From positions 3,818,359 to 3,882,358 of the forward strand of contig NC_087075.1 of the NCBI RefSeq assembly GCF_026151205.1: a stretch of 64,000 nt of DNA. Reading direction: 5' to 3'. The stretch is from Bolinopsis microptera. Taxonomy: Eukaryota; Ctenophora; Tentaculata; Lobata; Bolinopsidae. Below, one piece after another: positions 24,301-38,340 of this stretch. A program made the position numbers and the translations under genes. Positions within the stretch are counted from its first letter, which is position 1. The number at the start of each line of letters is the position of its first letter. A model generated the notes under the pieces. It ran no database searches and was not told the origin of the DNA. It saw nothing but the letters and a program-made list of their open reading frames with translations.

Positions 24301-27300
24301 TTCTCACAGACTGTATCACTTGCGTCTTGCACTGTTCTTTTGTAGTACTCCTGCACTGTAGCTCTGTGTCCTTGACTACACCGTGGTTTACACTTTCCCT
24401 CAACTGCAATCCTAAGTAACTTTAGTTCCGGCACTCTTTGGCCATTAAAATAACCAACTCGAATGAAACCCCGTGTAGCTACGTTCTGCTACATCCATGC
24501 TAGCACCACCCAGCTACCACCAGTTTACTCTAAATCTAGCTATTTCTAGCAACCTCTCGATGCTATCTCCAGCTCTATCTCGACCCTGGCAATGAGATAT
24601 GGGGGTTATTTGAGGTATCTGGCATAACAAACGAAGCGGCATGCGCATTCACAATACAATAAAGCCACAGTGGATGATGGAAGGTATATTTACACTCGCT
24701 TCCTATACTACCTATAATACCGGGCCTCTTGCGAGAGTGACAAAAAGTGCACAGTTAAAACTAAAAGAAACTCCTGTGAGAAATCGCATTTCTTGCACAA
24801 CTGGGTCTAATTATAGAGGTAAATAAGAGGTCCGGTACATTCAGATACCCGGTATAGATTGGCAAGATTGACGGTACAGAGGTTTTGATCATTGAAATCA
24901 ATAAAATGATAGTACAGCAGGTAAAATTGGTTCGATCTTAAATGGTCTTTTTGTGCTGTTTCTTTATGTGGAATTTGATAAAGCTGTATTGTAATTAGTT
25001 ATAAAACTCTAATATTGTGTGGTTAACCTTTTTCAGGTTCAGCCCTTTCCGCTGAGCTATTCCTAATTAATAAAATATGTCGAGATTTACTGAACTCCAA
25101 CTTCAAATATTGATGATTTTAGTATTCCCTAATCTAGAAATCTTCGAAGTTTTTCTCCAAAGCATTTTATCCACGTTTCATGCAATTCGATCACTTTTGG
25201 CGGAATAATATATTTTCAAACTTTTTTCCAAGTCTCGAAAAAAATATTTAAGTGAACAATTTTTGAAGTTTTTCTAAAAACTACATTTCTCCGTGTTTTA
25301 AACGATTTCAATCATTTTGAGCCAATAAAAAATTTTCACTTTTTTTGGTAATTAGCTAATTGGTAAATATCCAATTAGCTGATTATCCAACGTAAAAAGT
25401 TTTCTAACAAAAGTTTTTCTCTTTGATGAGATGAACATCCTCGATTAATTTGCAACCTTCTACGACGTTCACAACTAAAGATATTTGGCAAACCAGAAAG
25501 GTGGTAAGAAGGTGGTAAAAAGTGGTAAAAAGAGGTGTTTCCATGAGATACAAAATTGGTGACAAGTCTAATTATGTTCGTAGGGGTCCTAACTACCATA
25601 TTCCGTTGAGAAATCCTTGTGAACATTCAAATCCAACGGAACCCTTAAATCGACCACTTTTCCCCTTACTAAATTGTTCATCAGGAATTTTTAGCAAAAT
25701 ATTAGTCAAATAGTTACTAGGAGCTTCGCTTGTCGGGCTCGAAAATCGAAAACGAATAATTAAATAACCAAACACAATATTCAGAAGTTGGATAGGTGTC
25801 AATTATATTGTTAATTATATTGATATTCAGTATGTAACTGATAGTTCTCTCCAGTTGATAGATGTGCACGTGTGAGGTGCGCGCATGGCACGTGCTACAA
25901 AGGAGCCTGCACGTGCGACTCTGGCTGGACTGGAACACGCTGTGAGCATTGTGAGTTTTACTTGATTACGTCAATGCATTTTTTGAACACTCAGCATTTC
26001 AAAAATTTCTATTTTCTAAAAATGTATTAATTAAGATAACATTAACCTTATATAATGGTAAAATAATAGTGAAATTTTATTTTAAAGACTCACTCTTAGA
26101 GTGAGTCTTTAAAATAAAATTTCAAAGAATTTGAGTCACTCTATTTAGATTTTAGTAGCAAATTTATAGCTGTTTTTTTTTTCAGTTGACGTGTGCAGGA
26201 ATAAGGTATGTGACCACGGCCAGTGTGTGGTGACACGTGGGAGACCAGAGTGTCACTGTGACAGTGGTTACATTGGTGACACTTGTCACATTCAGGACCC
26301 TTGCACAGGTTCGTATTTATAAATATACATATCACTGATTGGTTAACTTAGTTATTTTAACTACTTTCAGTAAGTATCTTTAATCTTCATCTCAAAGTGA
26401 GTCCTTTTCAGTTATACAATTTTTCTTGTTATGTCTGCAGTTTAGCAGTGCAAGTAAAATAAAAACGGGAAGACGTTATTTTAGTAACCATAATTCAGGA
26501 TATATTCAAAATAAGAAAACTATATAACGATTAGATACAAATTAAGTTTTAAAATGCTGGCAATAGAAAAGTTCCGTGTGAAAATTATACTGGAATTTAA
26601 CAAAAAGGACCCAAAATAAATACAGCCAAAATAAATACAGTCAAACCTCTCTATATCGGGCCTCTCTATTAAACTGGGGCCCTCGATAAACCAGGCCTTA
26701 TTTCAGGTTATTTGAGAGGCTAAATATACTGGGGATTGGGCTGATTTGAAGAGGCCTGGTATATATATATATTATAGAGGTTACACTGTAGTTAAGGAGC
26801 ATAATGTAATCATAGTTTATGATATATTCATAGTATTGATATTGAGTCTTCAAAGGATATTAAATATATAGGGTCTACGGTGACAATTTCCATAGTCATA
26901 GTCCTCCAACTGTGCAAATTGGGTTGTACTTCACAATACGCTTGTCTACTAGATAAAAAGTGCAATCAGCAAAACATCATTTATAAAAAAACTGGGTAAC
27001 AAAATATTGAACGATTTATCACAACCAAACAGAATTGTCTTTCCTCCGGTTTGGTTTCAGGGTGATATTATTTTGTCTCACTGTAAGGGCACCAACAGAA
27101 CGCTATCTTATACATAAGGAAAGTAGCTACAGCGTACACGAAGATAGTGGTGGCTATAATAAGAAACACCTTCCAGTACCTGTAAGGATCTCTCTCCTGT
27201 AACCACTCATCAGCAAACTCAGCGCTCATCTCCAACACACCATCACCGTTACACTTGTACGCCACTAAATCCTCACAGTACGTATCACACGTTTTCCTGC

Positions 27301-30300
27301 ACGTCCGACTGAACCACTCTTCTTCATTGCACGTGTGCCCGTACCAGTGCGCGTCACATTCCAAACATTCCCGTCCCGCCCAGCCCTGTTTGCAGAGGAG
27401 ACTGCCATTGTTAGAACAGTGTTTGTTAGGGTGATCTGTTACACAGTGCACGTTACACTCAGCTCCGTACCAGTTTACAAGACAGGTCTCACACTCTGTA
27501 CTGCCATCTCTGTTACCTTTACAGTCCTTATCTCCGTGCTCAGTGCACGTGTAGAGAGGGGAGGAGATGTTGCAGGATTTACTACACGTGGGGAGACCGT
27601 AGCGACCTGGCTTACATCGTACAGCTCCTGTTAAAGGGGGGCAGGTTCAAGGATTTTTGTCCATTATAATATCAAATGGTAAGCAATATAACTATTACTT
27701 GCAAACGTATTGAATGACTAACCAAAGCAAATGCACCAGTTGGTAAAACTTAGTTTATTTTATAACTTTAAAAAATCTAAAATTTTAATAGTTTGCCTAC
27801 CGGTTAGTGGATCACATTCCTTGAACAAAGTTTCTAAACAAGACACTTCACATGATGTACCATAGTGGTTATCTATACACGAGCTGCACATATTCTCTTC
27901 TCCTGCAACATGGGAATAACATGGGAATAATATGGGAATAATATGGGAATAACATGGGAATAACATGATAATAACATGTAATGGGAATAACGTGGGAATA
28001 ACGTGGGAATTACCAATAGTTGCTAACAAAAAACAAATGATATCCATCTCATGGTTGTAAACGTAAAAGTATAATAGAACAAGGCTTAGTTGTACATTTA
28101 ACTTTTAAAAGATACCTGTATAGTTTCTCTTGCACTGAATACCACCACTGTCAAGACAAGTGTATCTCTGTGTCTCCTTGCAGTATATATTACAATCCTC
28201 ACCGTACCTGAATGATAACTGTTACTCGATGAAACAATAAGTTTTATTTTACATTCCTTTAAAACACAAATTGAATTATATTATTATTATTAGAGCTTTA
28301 ACCAAGTTAGTTAGAAATAGTTAGAAATAAATTGCAACGTATCAGAGCTACTTCAACTAGTGAGTTTGTCCAATTTAAGGTTAAGGCTGGATTTGGACGA
28401 GTCATTTTAGAGCCTAAGAAATAATTTCAATCGGTATTTTGTCGAGCAAAACATCCTGCGCCCATTGAACATCCTCGATTTGCTTGAATCTCAAAAATAG
28501 CGAGCTGGAGACCAGTCTTACAAATTCTACTCCTACGTATCAGAGCTACTTCAGCTATTGAGTTATGTCCAATTTAAGGTTAAGATTGGATCTGGACGTG
28601 CCATTTTAGGTAATTACTAACCAGGTGGACTTGCAGAGTTTCTCTCCTTTGTTAGTACAGGTGTATTTATCAGTCTCGGCACAGTACGTGCAAGGGTACC
28701 AGTCCTGCAAAGTGGAAATATAATAATCTCACCTCAATACAGTTTACATAGTGAGTATTGGTGAGTATTGGTGAGTATTGGTGAGTATTGGTGAGTATTG
28801 GTGAGTATTGGTGAGTATTGGTGAGTATTGGTGAGTATTGTTGAGTATTGGTGAGTATTGGTGAGTATTGGTGAGTATTGGTGAGTATTGGTGAGTATTG
28901 GTGAGTATTGGTGAGTATTGGTGAGTATTGGTGAGTATTGGTGAGTATTGGTGAGTATTGGTGAGTATTGGTGAGTATTGGTGAGTATTGGTGAGTATTG
29001 GTGAGTATTGGTGAATCGACGATACAGCCTCTTATAAGAGTGGAGCCATTGAGACTTGGGAAATTAGAAAACTTCTCCCAGTGTTATAATATGATAAATA
29101 TCTTTGAGAATTTGTGGTTAAACTCTGATTTCACCTTGTGATAAGACATTAGAACTTACTTTATTACAAGATTTGCAGCTGTCAACAGACCAGTGCTTCT
29201 CCTTACAAATCTTCTCACCTGTCAACTTATTGCATGTCCAATAGCGGTTTTTCTCACAGCTCACCTGGTTTTATACGGAGTAAGTTCTTTCCTTCCATCG
29301 GTAAAGTTAAAGACCGCATAAAATCTCTGACGATTAGGAATTGTAAAGTTGTTTCTATTATAACTAATAATTATAATTAATTATTTTACTAATTATAATT
29401 AATGAGCACCTGACAGTCATCTCCGTAGAAGTCGGTCTGACAAGAGTCACACTGCTCACCAACCCGGTTACCAGTACATATTCTGTTACCTTGGATAGTA
29501 CAGGTGTAGTGGGGGGAGCTGGTGTTACAAAATACCTGAGGGGGAGCTGGTGTTACAAAATACCTGGGAGTGATCTGTTAGTACATAATGCCAAGATGGG
29601 GGTTCTTAAAGGTGCACACCGAGATATGGAAATTTTAACAAGTTTGTTTTGTTACTCAATCTCATAGTCAAACGATTATATTAACTTCTGTGAAATTTAG
29701 ACACCCACCAGTGAGATTATCGCCCACTAATTGAATAATAAAGTTAGGGTCGCTCGAGTAGATCCAGCATACCATGGCTCTCTACTCTCCTCTCACTATT
29801 ACATAGTTTACATTTGTATTGCCACGTTTAGTCTCTGTTCACGCAATCATGACACATTCGTTTTACCCGGTAATACTGAGCACTAGTAGTTTGTTATTGT
29901 TATCACGATTAGTTTATTTAACTATATGCCATCTCTTATCACAAGTTACAAGTTATAATATTGCGAGTTAATTCAGTTTTCTTAGTTCACATTCAATGCT
30001 TCAATACTCGAACGATGTTACAGAAATAAAGTAGCTGAATGGCTGAACAATCACCTTCGAAGAAGAAGCAGAAACCAGGAGGATCATTTTGTGCTATGGG
30101 TGGTTGCTCGAATCGTAGTAGCAGAAACAAAATAAGTGATCACAATGAAAGAAGATTTCTAAGATACAACAGACTACCCACAGATCAAGCTTTAAAGAAA
30201 AAATGGGTTTTGAGGATGAATAGAGATTCACGATCATGGCAACCTAGCTTAAGTACAAAAGTTTGTACTGACTTCCAAGAGGGCGATTTAAAACGATATC

Positions 30301-33300
30301 ATGCTCGAACCAATCCTGAAACTCGCACATTGATTCGCTTGAAAGTCGATAGTGTACCAAATACATATCGAAAGACTGGTAGTTTCGCCAACCCGCTAGT
30401 CCAAACAACGTCAAATTTCAAAACGACAACCCCCTAAAGAAAGACTAGTTGAAATGCAAACGGCTGGGTCAACTGATGGCATAGATATTGAGCAGGATAT
30501 AACCAACGATTCCTGTTCCGTGAAAGGCCAGTGAAATTCACTTTGTCAAGCTCAGATCAAGCTCGTGCCATCTTGAGCAAGACTGAGCTACTAAGACATG
30601 TAGATGGGTTTAGTTCAGTTTACATTATTCCTGATAGATAAGATCAGCTGCAGACAGGATAGCCTACAAGAAAATTTGTCAACCAACTGCTCAACAAAAG
30701 GACAACAAAGCCGGGCAAAGTTCACGTTATCAGGAACTTTAGAGTCGTTAGCTCGGAGAAGGAGCCTTGAGAGTTTTATATTTTCTATAAATACAATATT
30801 ATATGTTTTGATTCATTGATTAATTAGTTTTTTTGCAAGGGGCCAATGTTATTGCGGGTGCGCTATTCAGTACTGCACACTTCCGTGTTTTTGTGACCCG
30901 TCTTTCAATACATAATATGTGTTTCGATATACTGGGCTACCGGATATTTGGGCAATATTGGTTTTCTCCTTTTATATCTGGGTTTTTTTAGAAGCATTCA
31001 TTTCTCATTTCTGTATAATTAATGGGGGGGTGTCATGTCCGTCTATGTCCGCCTATGCCCTGTCCTTTTTGGATTCTATGAGACAACGGACGTGTTTTTT
31101 GGGACATTGGCGGACACGGACGGACATTGGCGGACTCGGACGGACATTGGCGGACTCGGACGGACATTGGCGGACTCGGACGGACATTGGCGGACCCGGA
31201 CGGACATTGGCGGACTTGGATGGACATTGGTGGACATTAGCGGACATTGGTGGACATTAGCGGACAAACATTTTGAGGACTGAAGAGTACTGAAGAGTAC
31301 TGAAGAGTACTGAGGAGGATGGCTGAGAAGGATGGCTGAGGAGGATGGCTGAGGAGGATGACTGAGGAGGATGACTGAGGAGGATGACTGAGAGGGAGGA
31401 GAAGGATCAGGAAGACCCAGGAGGAGGAGGAGGAGGAGGACCCAGAAGGAGGACCTAGGAGGAGGAGGAGGAGAACTGAGGAGGATGACTGAGGAGGAGG
31501 AGGACTCAGGAGGAGGCACGAGGAGGACTGAGAAGGAGGAGGACTGAGGAGGATGGCTGAGGAGGATGGCTGAGGAGGATGACTGAGAGGGAGGAGGAGG
31601 AGGAAGAGGAGAAGGACTGAGGAGGAGAAGGAGGACCCAGGAGGAGGAGGACCCAGGAGGAGGACCCAGGAGGAGGACCCAGGAAAAGGCCCCAGGAGGA
31701 GGAGGAGGACTGGGGAGGAGGAGACCTGTTGAGGACTGATGAGGAGGACTGAGGACGAGGAGGAAGAGTAGGAGGAGGACTTAGGAGGGGAGGAGGAAGA
31801 GGACTGGGGAGGATGGCTGAGAAGGATGGCTGAGGAGGATGGCTGAGGAGGATGACTGAGGAGGATGACTGAGGAGGATGACTGAGAGGGAGGAGAAGGA
31901 TCAGGAAGACCCAGGAGGAGGAGGAGGAGGAGGACCCAGAAGGAGGACCTAGGAGGAGGAGGAGGAGAACTGAGGAGGATGACTCAGGAGGAGGAGGACT
32001 CAGGAGGAGGCACGAGGAGGACTGAGAAGGAGGAGGACTGAAGAGGACCCAGGAGGAGGACCCAGGAAAAGGCCCCAGGAGGAGGAGGAGGACTGGGGAG
32101 GAGGAGAACTGTTGAGGACTGATGAGGAGGACTGAGGACGAGGAGGAAGAGTAGGAGGAGGACTGAGGAGGGGAGGAGGAAGAGGACTGTGGAAGATCAG
32201 GAAGACCCAGGAGGACCCAGGAGGAGGAGGAGGAGGACCCAGGAGGAGGAGGAGGACTGAGGAGGACTGTGGAGGAGGACTGACGATGACTGAGAAGGAG
32301 GAGGACTGAGGAGTACTGAGGAGGATGGCTGAGGAGGATGGCTGGGGAGGATGGCTGAGGAGGATGACTGAGGAGGATGACTGAGAGGGAGGAGGAGGAC
32401 TCAGGAGGAGGACTCAGAAGGAAGAGGGTGAGGACTCAGGAGGAGGACTTAGGAGAAATGAGAAGGAGGACTGAGGAGAACTGAGGAGGAGGAGGAGGAG
32501 GAGGACTGAATAGGAGGAGAAGGAGGGGGACTGGGAGAGGACTGGGGAGGAGGAGGACTGATGAGAAGGATGAGGAGGAGGACCCAGGAGGAGGAGGACT
32601 GAGGACCGAGGAGGAAGAGGAGGAGGATGAAGAGGAGGAGGAGGACCCAGGAGGAGGAGGACTGAGGAGGACTGAGGAGGACTGAGGAGGATGGCTGAGG
32701 AGGATGACTGAGAGGGAAGAGGAGGAGGAGGAGGACTGAGGAGGACTGAGAAGGAGGAGGAGGAGGACTGAATAGGAGGAGGAGGAGGGGGACTGGGGGA
32801 GGACTGAGGAGGAGGATGGAGGACTGAGGAGAAGGATGAGGAGGAGGACTGAGGAGGACTGAGGAGGAGGATGAAGAGGAGGAGGACCCAGGAGGACCCA
32901 GGAGGAGGACTCAGGAGGAGGAGGAGGACTGGGGAGGAGGAGGACTGTTGAGGACTGATGAGGAGGACTGAGGACGAGGAGGAGGAGTAGGAGGAGGACT
33001 GAGGAGGGGAGGAGGAAGAGGACTGAGGAAGATCAGAAAGACCCAGGGGGAGGAGGAGGAAGAGTAGGAGGAGGAAGCATCTAAATGTTATTTCCATTTT
33101 TGTCCGTTTTTGTCCATTTTTGTCCGTTTTTGTCCGCTCTATTTTTTGTCCGTTTTGAAAATATATGGTACCGAACGGACAAAAAAACATGACCCCCCCT
33201 ATAACAGCAAAAATTGAACATTTTATTAGCAATTTAGGTGTCCATTAATGTCTGCCTATGTCCGCCTATGTCCGCCTATGTCCGCCTATGTCCTGTCCTT

Positions 33301-36300
33301 TTTGGATTCTATGAGACAAGCGGACATAGACAGACGTGACACCCCCCCCCCCCCCAATTATATTGTATTGTTTGAAAATATTTAGAAAGATTAAAAATAT
33401 GAGAGATCATCGATAAACAAATTAAATATTTTAAGTTTAAATACGGCACACCAAAGTTTTATCAAGCTAAGATGTAAAATCTTAAACTCCATATCTGCCC
33501 AATGCCCATGAGTTCATGACTAACCTGACACTGCCCCCCAAACCACATGTCTTCACAATGCGCGCACTCCTCCCCCTTCCAACCAGCTTCACACACACGT
33601 GCACCAGTAGAACTGCACGTGTAGTGCGACGTTTGGGGTACGCACGTGATGTTACAGTTCACGCCATAGTGGTCATCGGAGCAGGAGCTACAGTTCGAAC
33701 CTGGGGTTATTATAAACAGTTTACAGTACATTATATGGGATCTGTTATTCTGGTTAACTTATTATACCACCATTCACTTGAAGATCTGTTGCCATTGATG
33801 ACTGAATGAACTGATTATTGAACTGTTTTGAAGGGTAGTCTTCATCATACGGTTACATTTCACTCAATGAGTCTGCTCACCAGTAAAGGGTTCCTCACAC
33901 ACTCTCGCACCGTCTTCTCCGCATAGGAACTGCCCTGGTACAGGATGACACGTCATGTTACACGCTGCTCCGTATTGGTTTTCGGCACATGTTGTGTTCT
34001 TCTCGCAGTCACCTCCTGGTCATAAATACAGGGTGACAACTGACTATTATTACCATCATCTCCTAACGGCTGATACTCGTAAAATATTTGTTCCAAGACC
34101 GTCGACGAGTCCAACTCGGCGCCATCTTGGTAGGTTATTAACCTACAACATCACCTTCTGGTTATATTATAATGATTTTTGAAATAGCATAATATAATGT
34201 CATTTTCAAGACGCTTACGGCTTACCCATCTGAGTATTTTAAAACTTCAAAGTTCAATCACAGGGTTCTGTAAATTTGAGGGTTTGGTGAGTTAAAAAAC
34301 TGCCTGATTTACGAGGAATGTGTTGATTAAACCAACCTACAGCAGGGTATTTACACAGCTTGTTCCCATGATCAGTGCAAGTGTAACGTGTTGTATCTTT
34401 ACAGTACCGCTCACAGTCCTCCCCGTAATGGCTCTCTTTACAGACCTTCCTGCCTGTAGATCATAGTTAGCTATGATACAATGATACAATGATATAAAAG
34501 TGATAAAATTACTTTATTGAGTACACAATAGTATAGTAACTTAGTAATCCTGAAATAATTTAGGTTAAAAACAAGTCTAACTATTTACAGATAACGGGTG
34601 ATGAATAAAAAATGGGACTACATGTTTTTTAGCCCTCAGATTCCACCTGAACAAAATTTTGATATTTTACCACAACCACCAGTTACTCTGAACGATACTC
34701 GAACAGTTTCCACCCCCATTTGAATGTTATGCTTAAGACGAGGGTTCAACACCCATCAGCGTAGCTAAAACCAGTAAGAAGATATTTGAGCTCAAAACCA
34801 CCTGAGGGGTAAAATTTTACCGTGTGAAAGATCGAGGCTAGGTCAACTATCGGCTTTAGCATGGTCTATAATGGTACCACGTAAAAATCAAAGTGCTTGA
34901 AGCCTTGCCAGGTGTTGTTCCTACAAGAAAATATCCCCAAAGGGTGGAAGGTGGTTCGTTAGGATGGGGCTAGATCGTATTTTTCTGGGAAAACCACATC
35001 TTTATTTGCCATAAGGGCCAATTTCGTCCCAAAAGTTATCGACCAAAGTAAATTTTGACAATCTCAACCCATAGAGGACTTCTTTAGAGTCCTGGCAACA
35101 CATGTACATGCCCGGAATATGGCTTACAAGCATACATGGGCCTTAGGGCACAAAAGAAGAGACTGCGCCAACACGATTTTAGGCCCAACTGTACAGACGG
35201 ATTTTTGAGCTTGATGAAAGAAGCCCTCCTGAACCAATCAAAATGGGCTCATGGGCGCTTGTCATTGACCATACTCGTTCAAAATTGCCCGTTTTACAAC
35301 GCTGTTTCATTGGTTTGAACCAAAAATAGTTTTATCGACACTAAAAAGACCCTTGAAAAAAGTCCCATTTTTTAGTCATCACCCGTTATCTATAGTGTAG
35401 ACTTTAGAGGTAGTTATATTTAGAGTTACAATACTAAAATAAAGTAGAATATGGGTAGCTCTATTATAGAGTTATGATAAAGGATATGTTGTCGTCTTTA
35501 TATTGACAATAGACTATAGAGTAGCATATTGTAGTGATAAGTTGACTGCAGTAGATCCTGCAGAAGCCTACGAGTTTACAACCATGACCAAACCTACGAG
35601 GTAAATTTTAAACCCTAATAAAGCCTACAAATTAAGCCTACTGAGTCTAAACCCAAATAAAGCCTACAAATTAAGCCTACAAATTCTAAACTCTCTAAAG
35701 GCTAATAATATAAAGCCTAAAGGCTAATAAAGCCTACTACAAGTTGGGCCTATAAAACAGTGTACCTGTATCAGGGTGACAGGTGTAGTTGAGGTTATGT
35801 GTACATTTCACCGCACACTTCTTACCGTACAACCCATCTTCACAATCTTTACATCCTGTCTGAGGGGGAGTATTACAGTAAAACTCCGACATACCGTGCA
35901 CCGATTAACTGCAAACTCCGACATACCGTGCACCGATTTACTGCAAACCCCGATATACCGTGCACCGATTTACTGCAAACCCCGATATACCGTGCACCGA
36001 TTTACTGCAAATCCCGATTTACCGCGGCTTTTTCCTTTCTCCCAAACTCCGCGGTAAATTGGAGTTTTGAACTCCGCGGTAAATTACTCCGCGGTAAATT
36101 ACTGTACAAGGGGAAATTTTGCTTGGAGATAAGGGGGATGTCCATTGTCCCCTCTGGTGTAATGTATATATTACAAATTATAAAGGTATCTGTTGCTTAC
36201 TTTTAGAAAATCAGGGGCCGGAGGATATGATAATATGCTTGCTAAGACTACATAATGTTATCATATATTGCACATAATTCAATCACGTTCAATATCTTAA

Positions 36301-38307
36301 AAACTGGATAGAACGCTAGGTTTTGAAAAAAGAACCTCGAGTTCAGATAGTAAGAAAATAAGATTATCTCATTAAATTAAGATTAGATTAAGAAAAATGT
36401 AATTTCAATTACCCCAGTAAAATTTGGATCACATTGTAACCTTGTGGAGAAAGCGAGGGTACCTGTTGAGTAGTCCTTGTAGAACTGGTCAACTGAGTTG
36501 GGCTTGATGGTATCTAGGGATATATCATTATTAGGTAGGTACAAAAATATAGAAAAATTTGTTTACTATTACTGAGTTGGGCTTGATAATATCTAGGGAT
36601 ATATCATTATTAGGTAGGAACAAAAATATAGATAAATTTGTTAAATTGAATTTTATTGAATTTTATCTTATCAATAAAGCTATAAGCCCGTCTCCGATAT
36701 ACTTCACTTCTGGGATCATATTTTAGATGACTTATATTCCCCAGATAATCAACATAGGAATAAAAACTGCAGGCCTCAGTTACACTTACTAGACATCATG
36801 GGGTGGCAAGTCCCCATACATCGTGGTCCGATAGTTTCATTGCGTCTTAATATAATCATAAGTTTATACCAAACAAAGATTTGATTGAGGAGCATTCCTT
36901 ACTCTACACTAACGCCTTAAAATATTTAATTACATCAGCTTAGAAATATATACACACACAATATGTTAATATTATAATAAATAATAATAAAACTATTATT
37001 ACAATAGGAAATTTCATTAAATCTTATCATCAAATAAAATTGTATGTAAAAAGATATTTTATCAGGTAAATGGCAGTGAAATTTCTCTATGTTATCGAGT
37101 TACCGGCGTTAAAGAGGAATGTTTTATTAAATATCCTTGTCTCAGGATTATTTACTGCCAAAGTAAAGTTTATCGTCCCTTCTACCATCTTTATTGGAAA
37201 AGGATTCGGCACAGGTCCTAAATAGATTATAATTACTTTTAGCTTATTAATCATTCATCGTCATCATTTTCAGCTAATAATTTAAATCATGTTTCGTATT
37301 TTTGTAGCTCGAAATTCTAATAAAAAACCGTTACTCCAGTACCTACGAGTATAATAACAACTACGAACTAACCGAACGTTGTATCATAGTCAGAGAACTT
37401 GATTTCTGTTTGATTCCGTTTTAAACTAAATTGTCTGCCGTCATCCGACAGCTGATAATGATCAGCTTTTTGTATCAGGTCACCTGAAATGGGTAATGGG
37501 TTACCATGGTCACGTGTTTCCATGGTGACGTCACGTGTTTCTGTGGTGACGTCACGTGTTTCTGTGGTGACGTCACATGTTTCTGTGGTGACGTCACGTG
37601 TTTCCGTGATGACGTCACGACGTCACGTGATTTTAATTATCTAGTCTATCTTCAGATCTTATAATTTAGAAAAGTAGTAATCACGATGAGAAAGTAGGCC
37701 CCCCCCCCCCCAAAAGTAATAATTAGCCGATTCTCCTAACCTCCTCTGAAGAAGTAGGACTCGACAGAGAGTGAGATAATGTAATGGCAAGTATTATCCA
37801 ATGCTGCATATCCTCCGCAAGTGTCATTTTGATAACGTTCTAATTTTACGTATAGAGTACCGTCACAGTTCACCTGGGAAAAATTAAGTTTTAATACTTT
37901 CAACACAACTATATAACAAATAATTTGAGGTACTGAGGATGGACGGAAATATTTTACCGATGTTATAAAGATCTTGTTGGAAAATTTTAGAACTCATTCG
38001 TTGTTTGATTACGGGAGACATTGATCTTGAAAAAGTAAGTGACGTCAGAGTATATCAGATAAAGCTAATAACGTCACAGTTTGTCTGAAAAAGTTAAACA
38101 CGTCAGAATTTATCAGATAACGTTAATAACGTCACAGTAATCTGAAAAAGAAAGTTGCATTACAGTTCTCCTGATAAATTGAATTACGTATAGAGTACCA
38201 TTAAACTTCACCTGGTAAAGTAACACTCTGACCCAGGAGGGTGGAGGACAGTCGCAAAAGCCCCTGGCCCCCCTGGCCCCCCTGGCCCCCCTGGCCCTAT
38301 GTAAGCT

Positions 38308-38340
<33 letters not shown>

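Larger units (their letters stand above)
31024..33356. mobile_element. Candidate TIR element containing a polypurine satellite
   Basis: The left end GGGGGGGTGTCATGTCCGTC and the right end (complement GGGGGGGTGTCACGTCTGTC) are inverted repeats of about 28 bp with two mismatches. Inside both ends lie repeated TATGTCCGCC units and the same CTGTCCTTTTTGGATTCTAT stretch in the same orientation. The target duplication is unclear (AATTA-like bases flank it). The interior is a purine satellite. Confidence 0.6.

Noticed and set aside
28751-29010. CRISPR-like regular array
   Set aside because: Pure head-to-tail decamers with no unique spacers, in animal DNA.
32414-33232. Ser/Pro-rich minus-strand ORF of 272 codons
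   Set aside because: Translation of the complement of the polypurine tract. Open only because the tract lacks stop-forming bases.
31024-33356. hAT assignment for the polypurine element
   Set aside because: No clean 8-bp target duplication could be found at its G/C-homopolymer ends, so only TIR-like ends are reported.
35856-35859. Acceptor CCCTCAG for the DSL exon ending at 35859
   Set aside because: It puts a stop in the frame required by the previous exon. The AG four bases downstream keeps phase 1 throughout.
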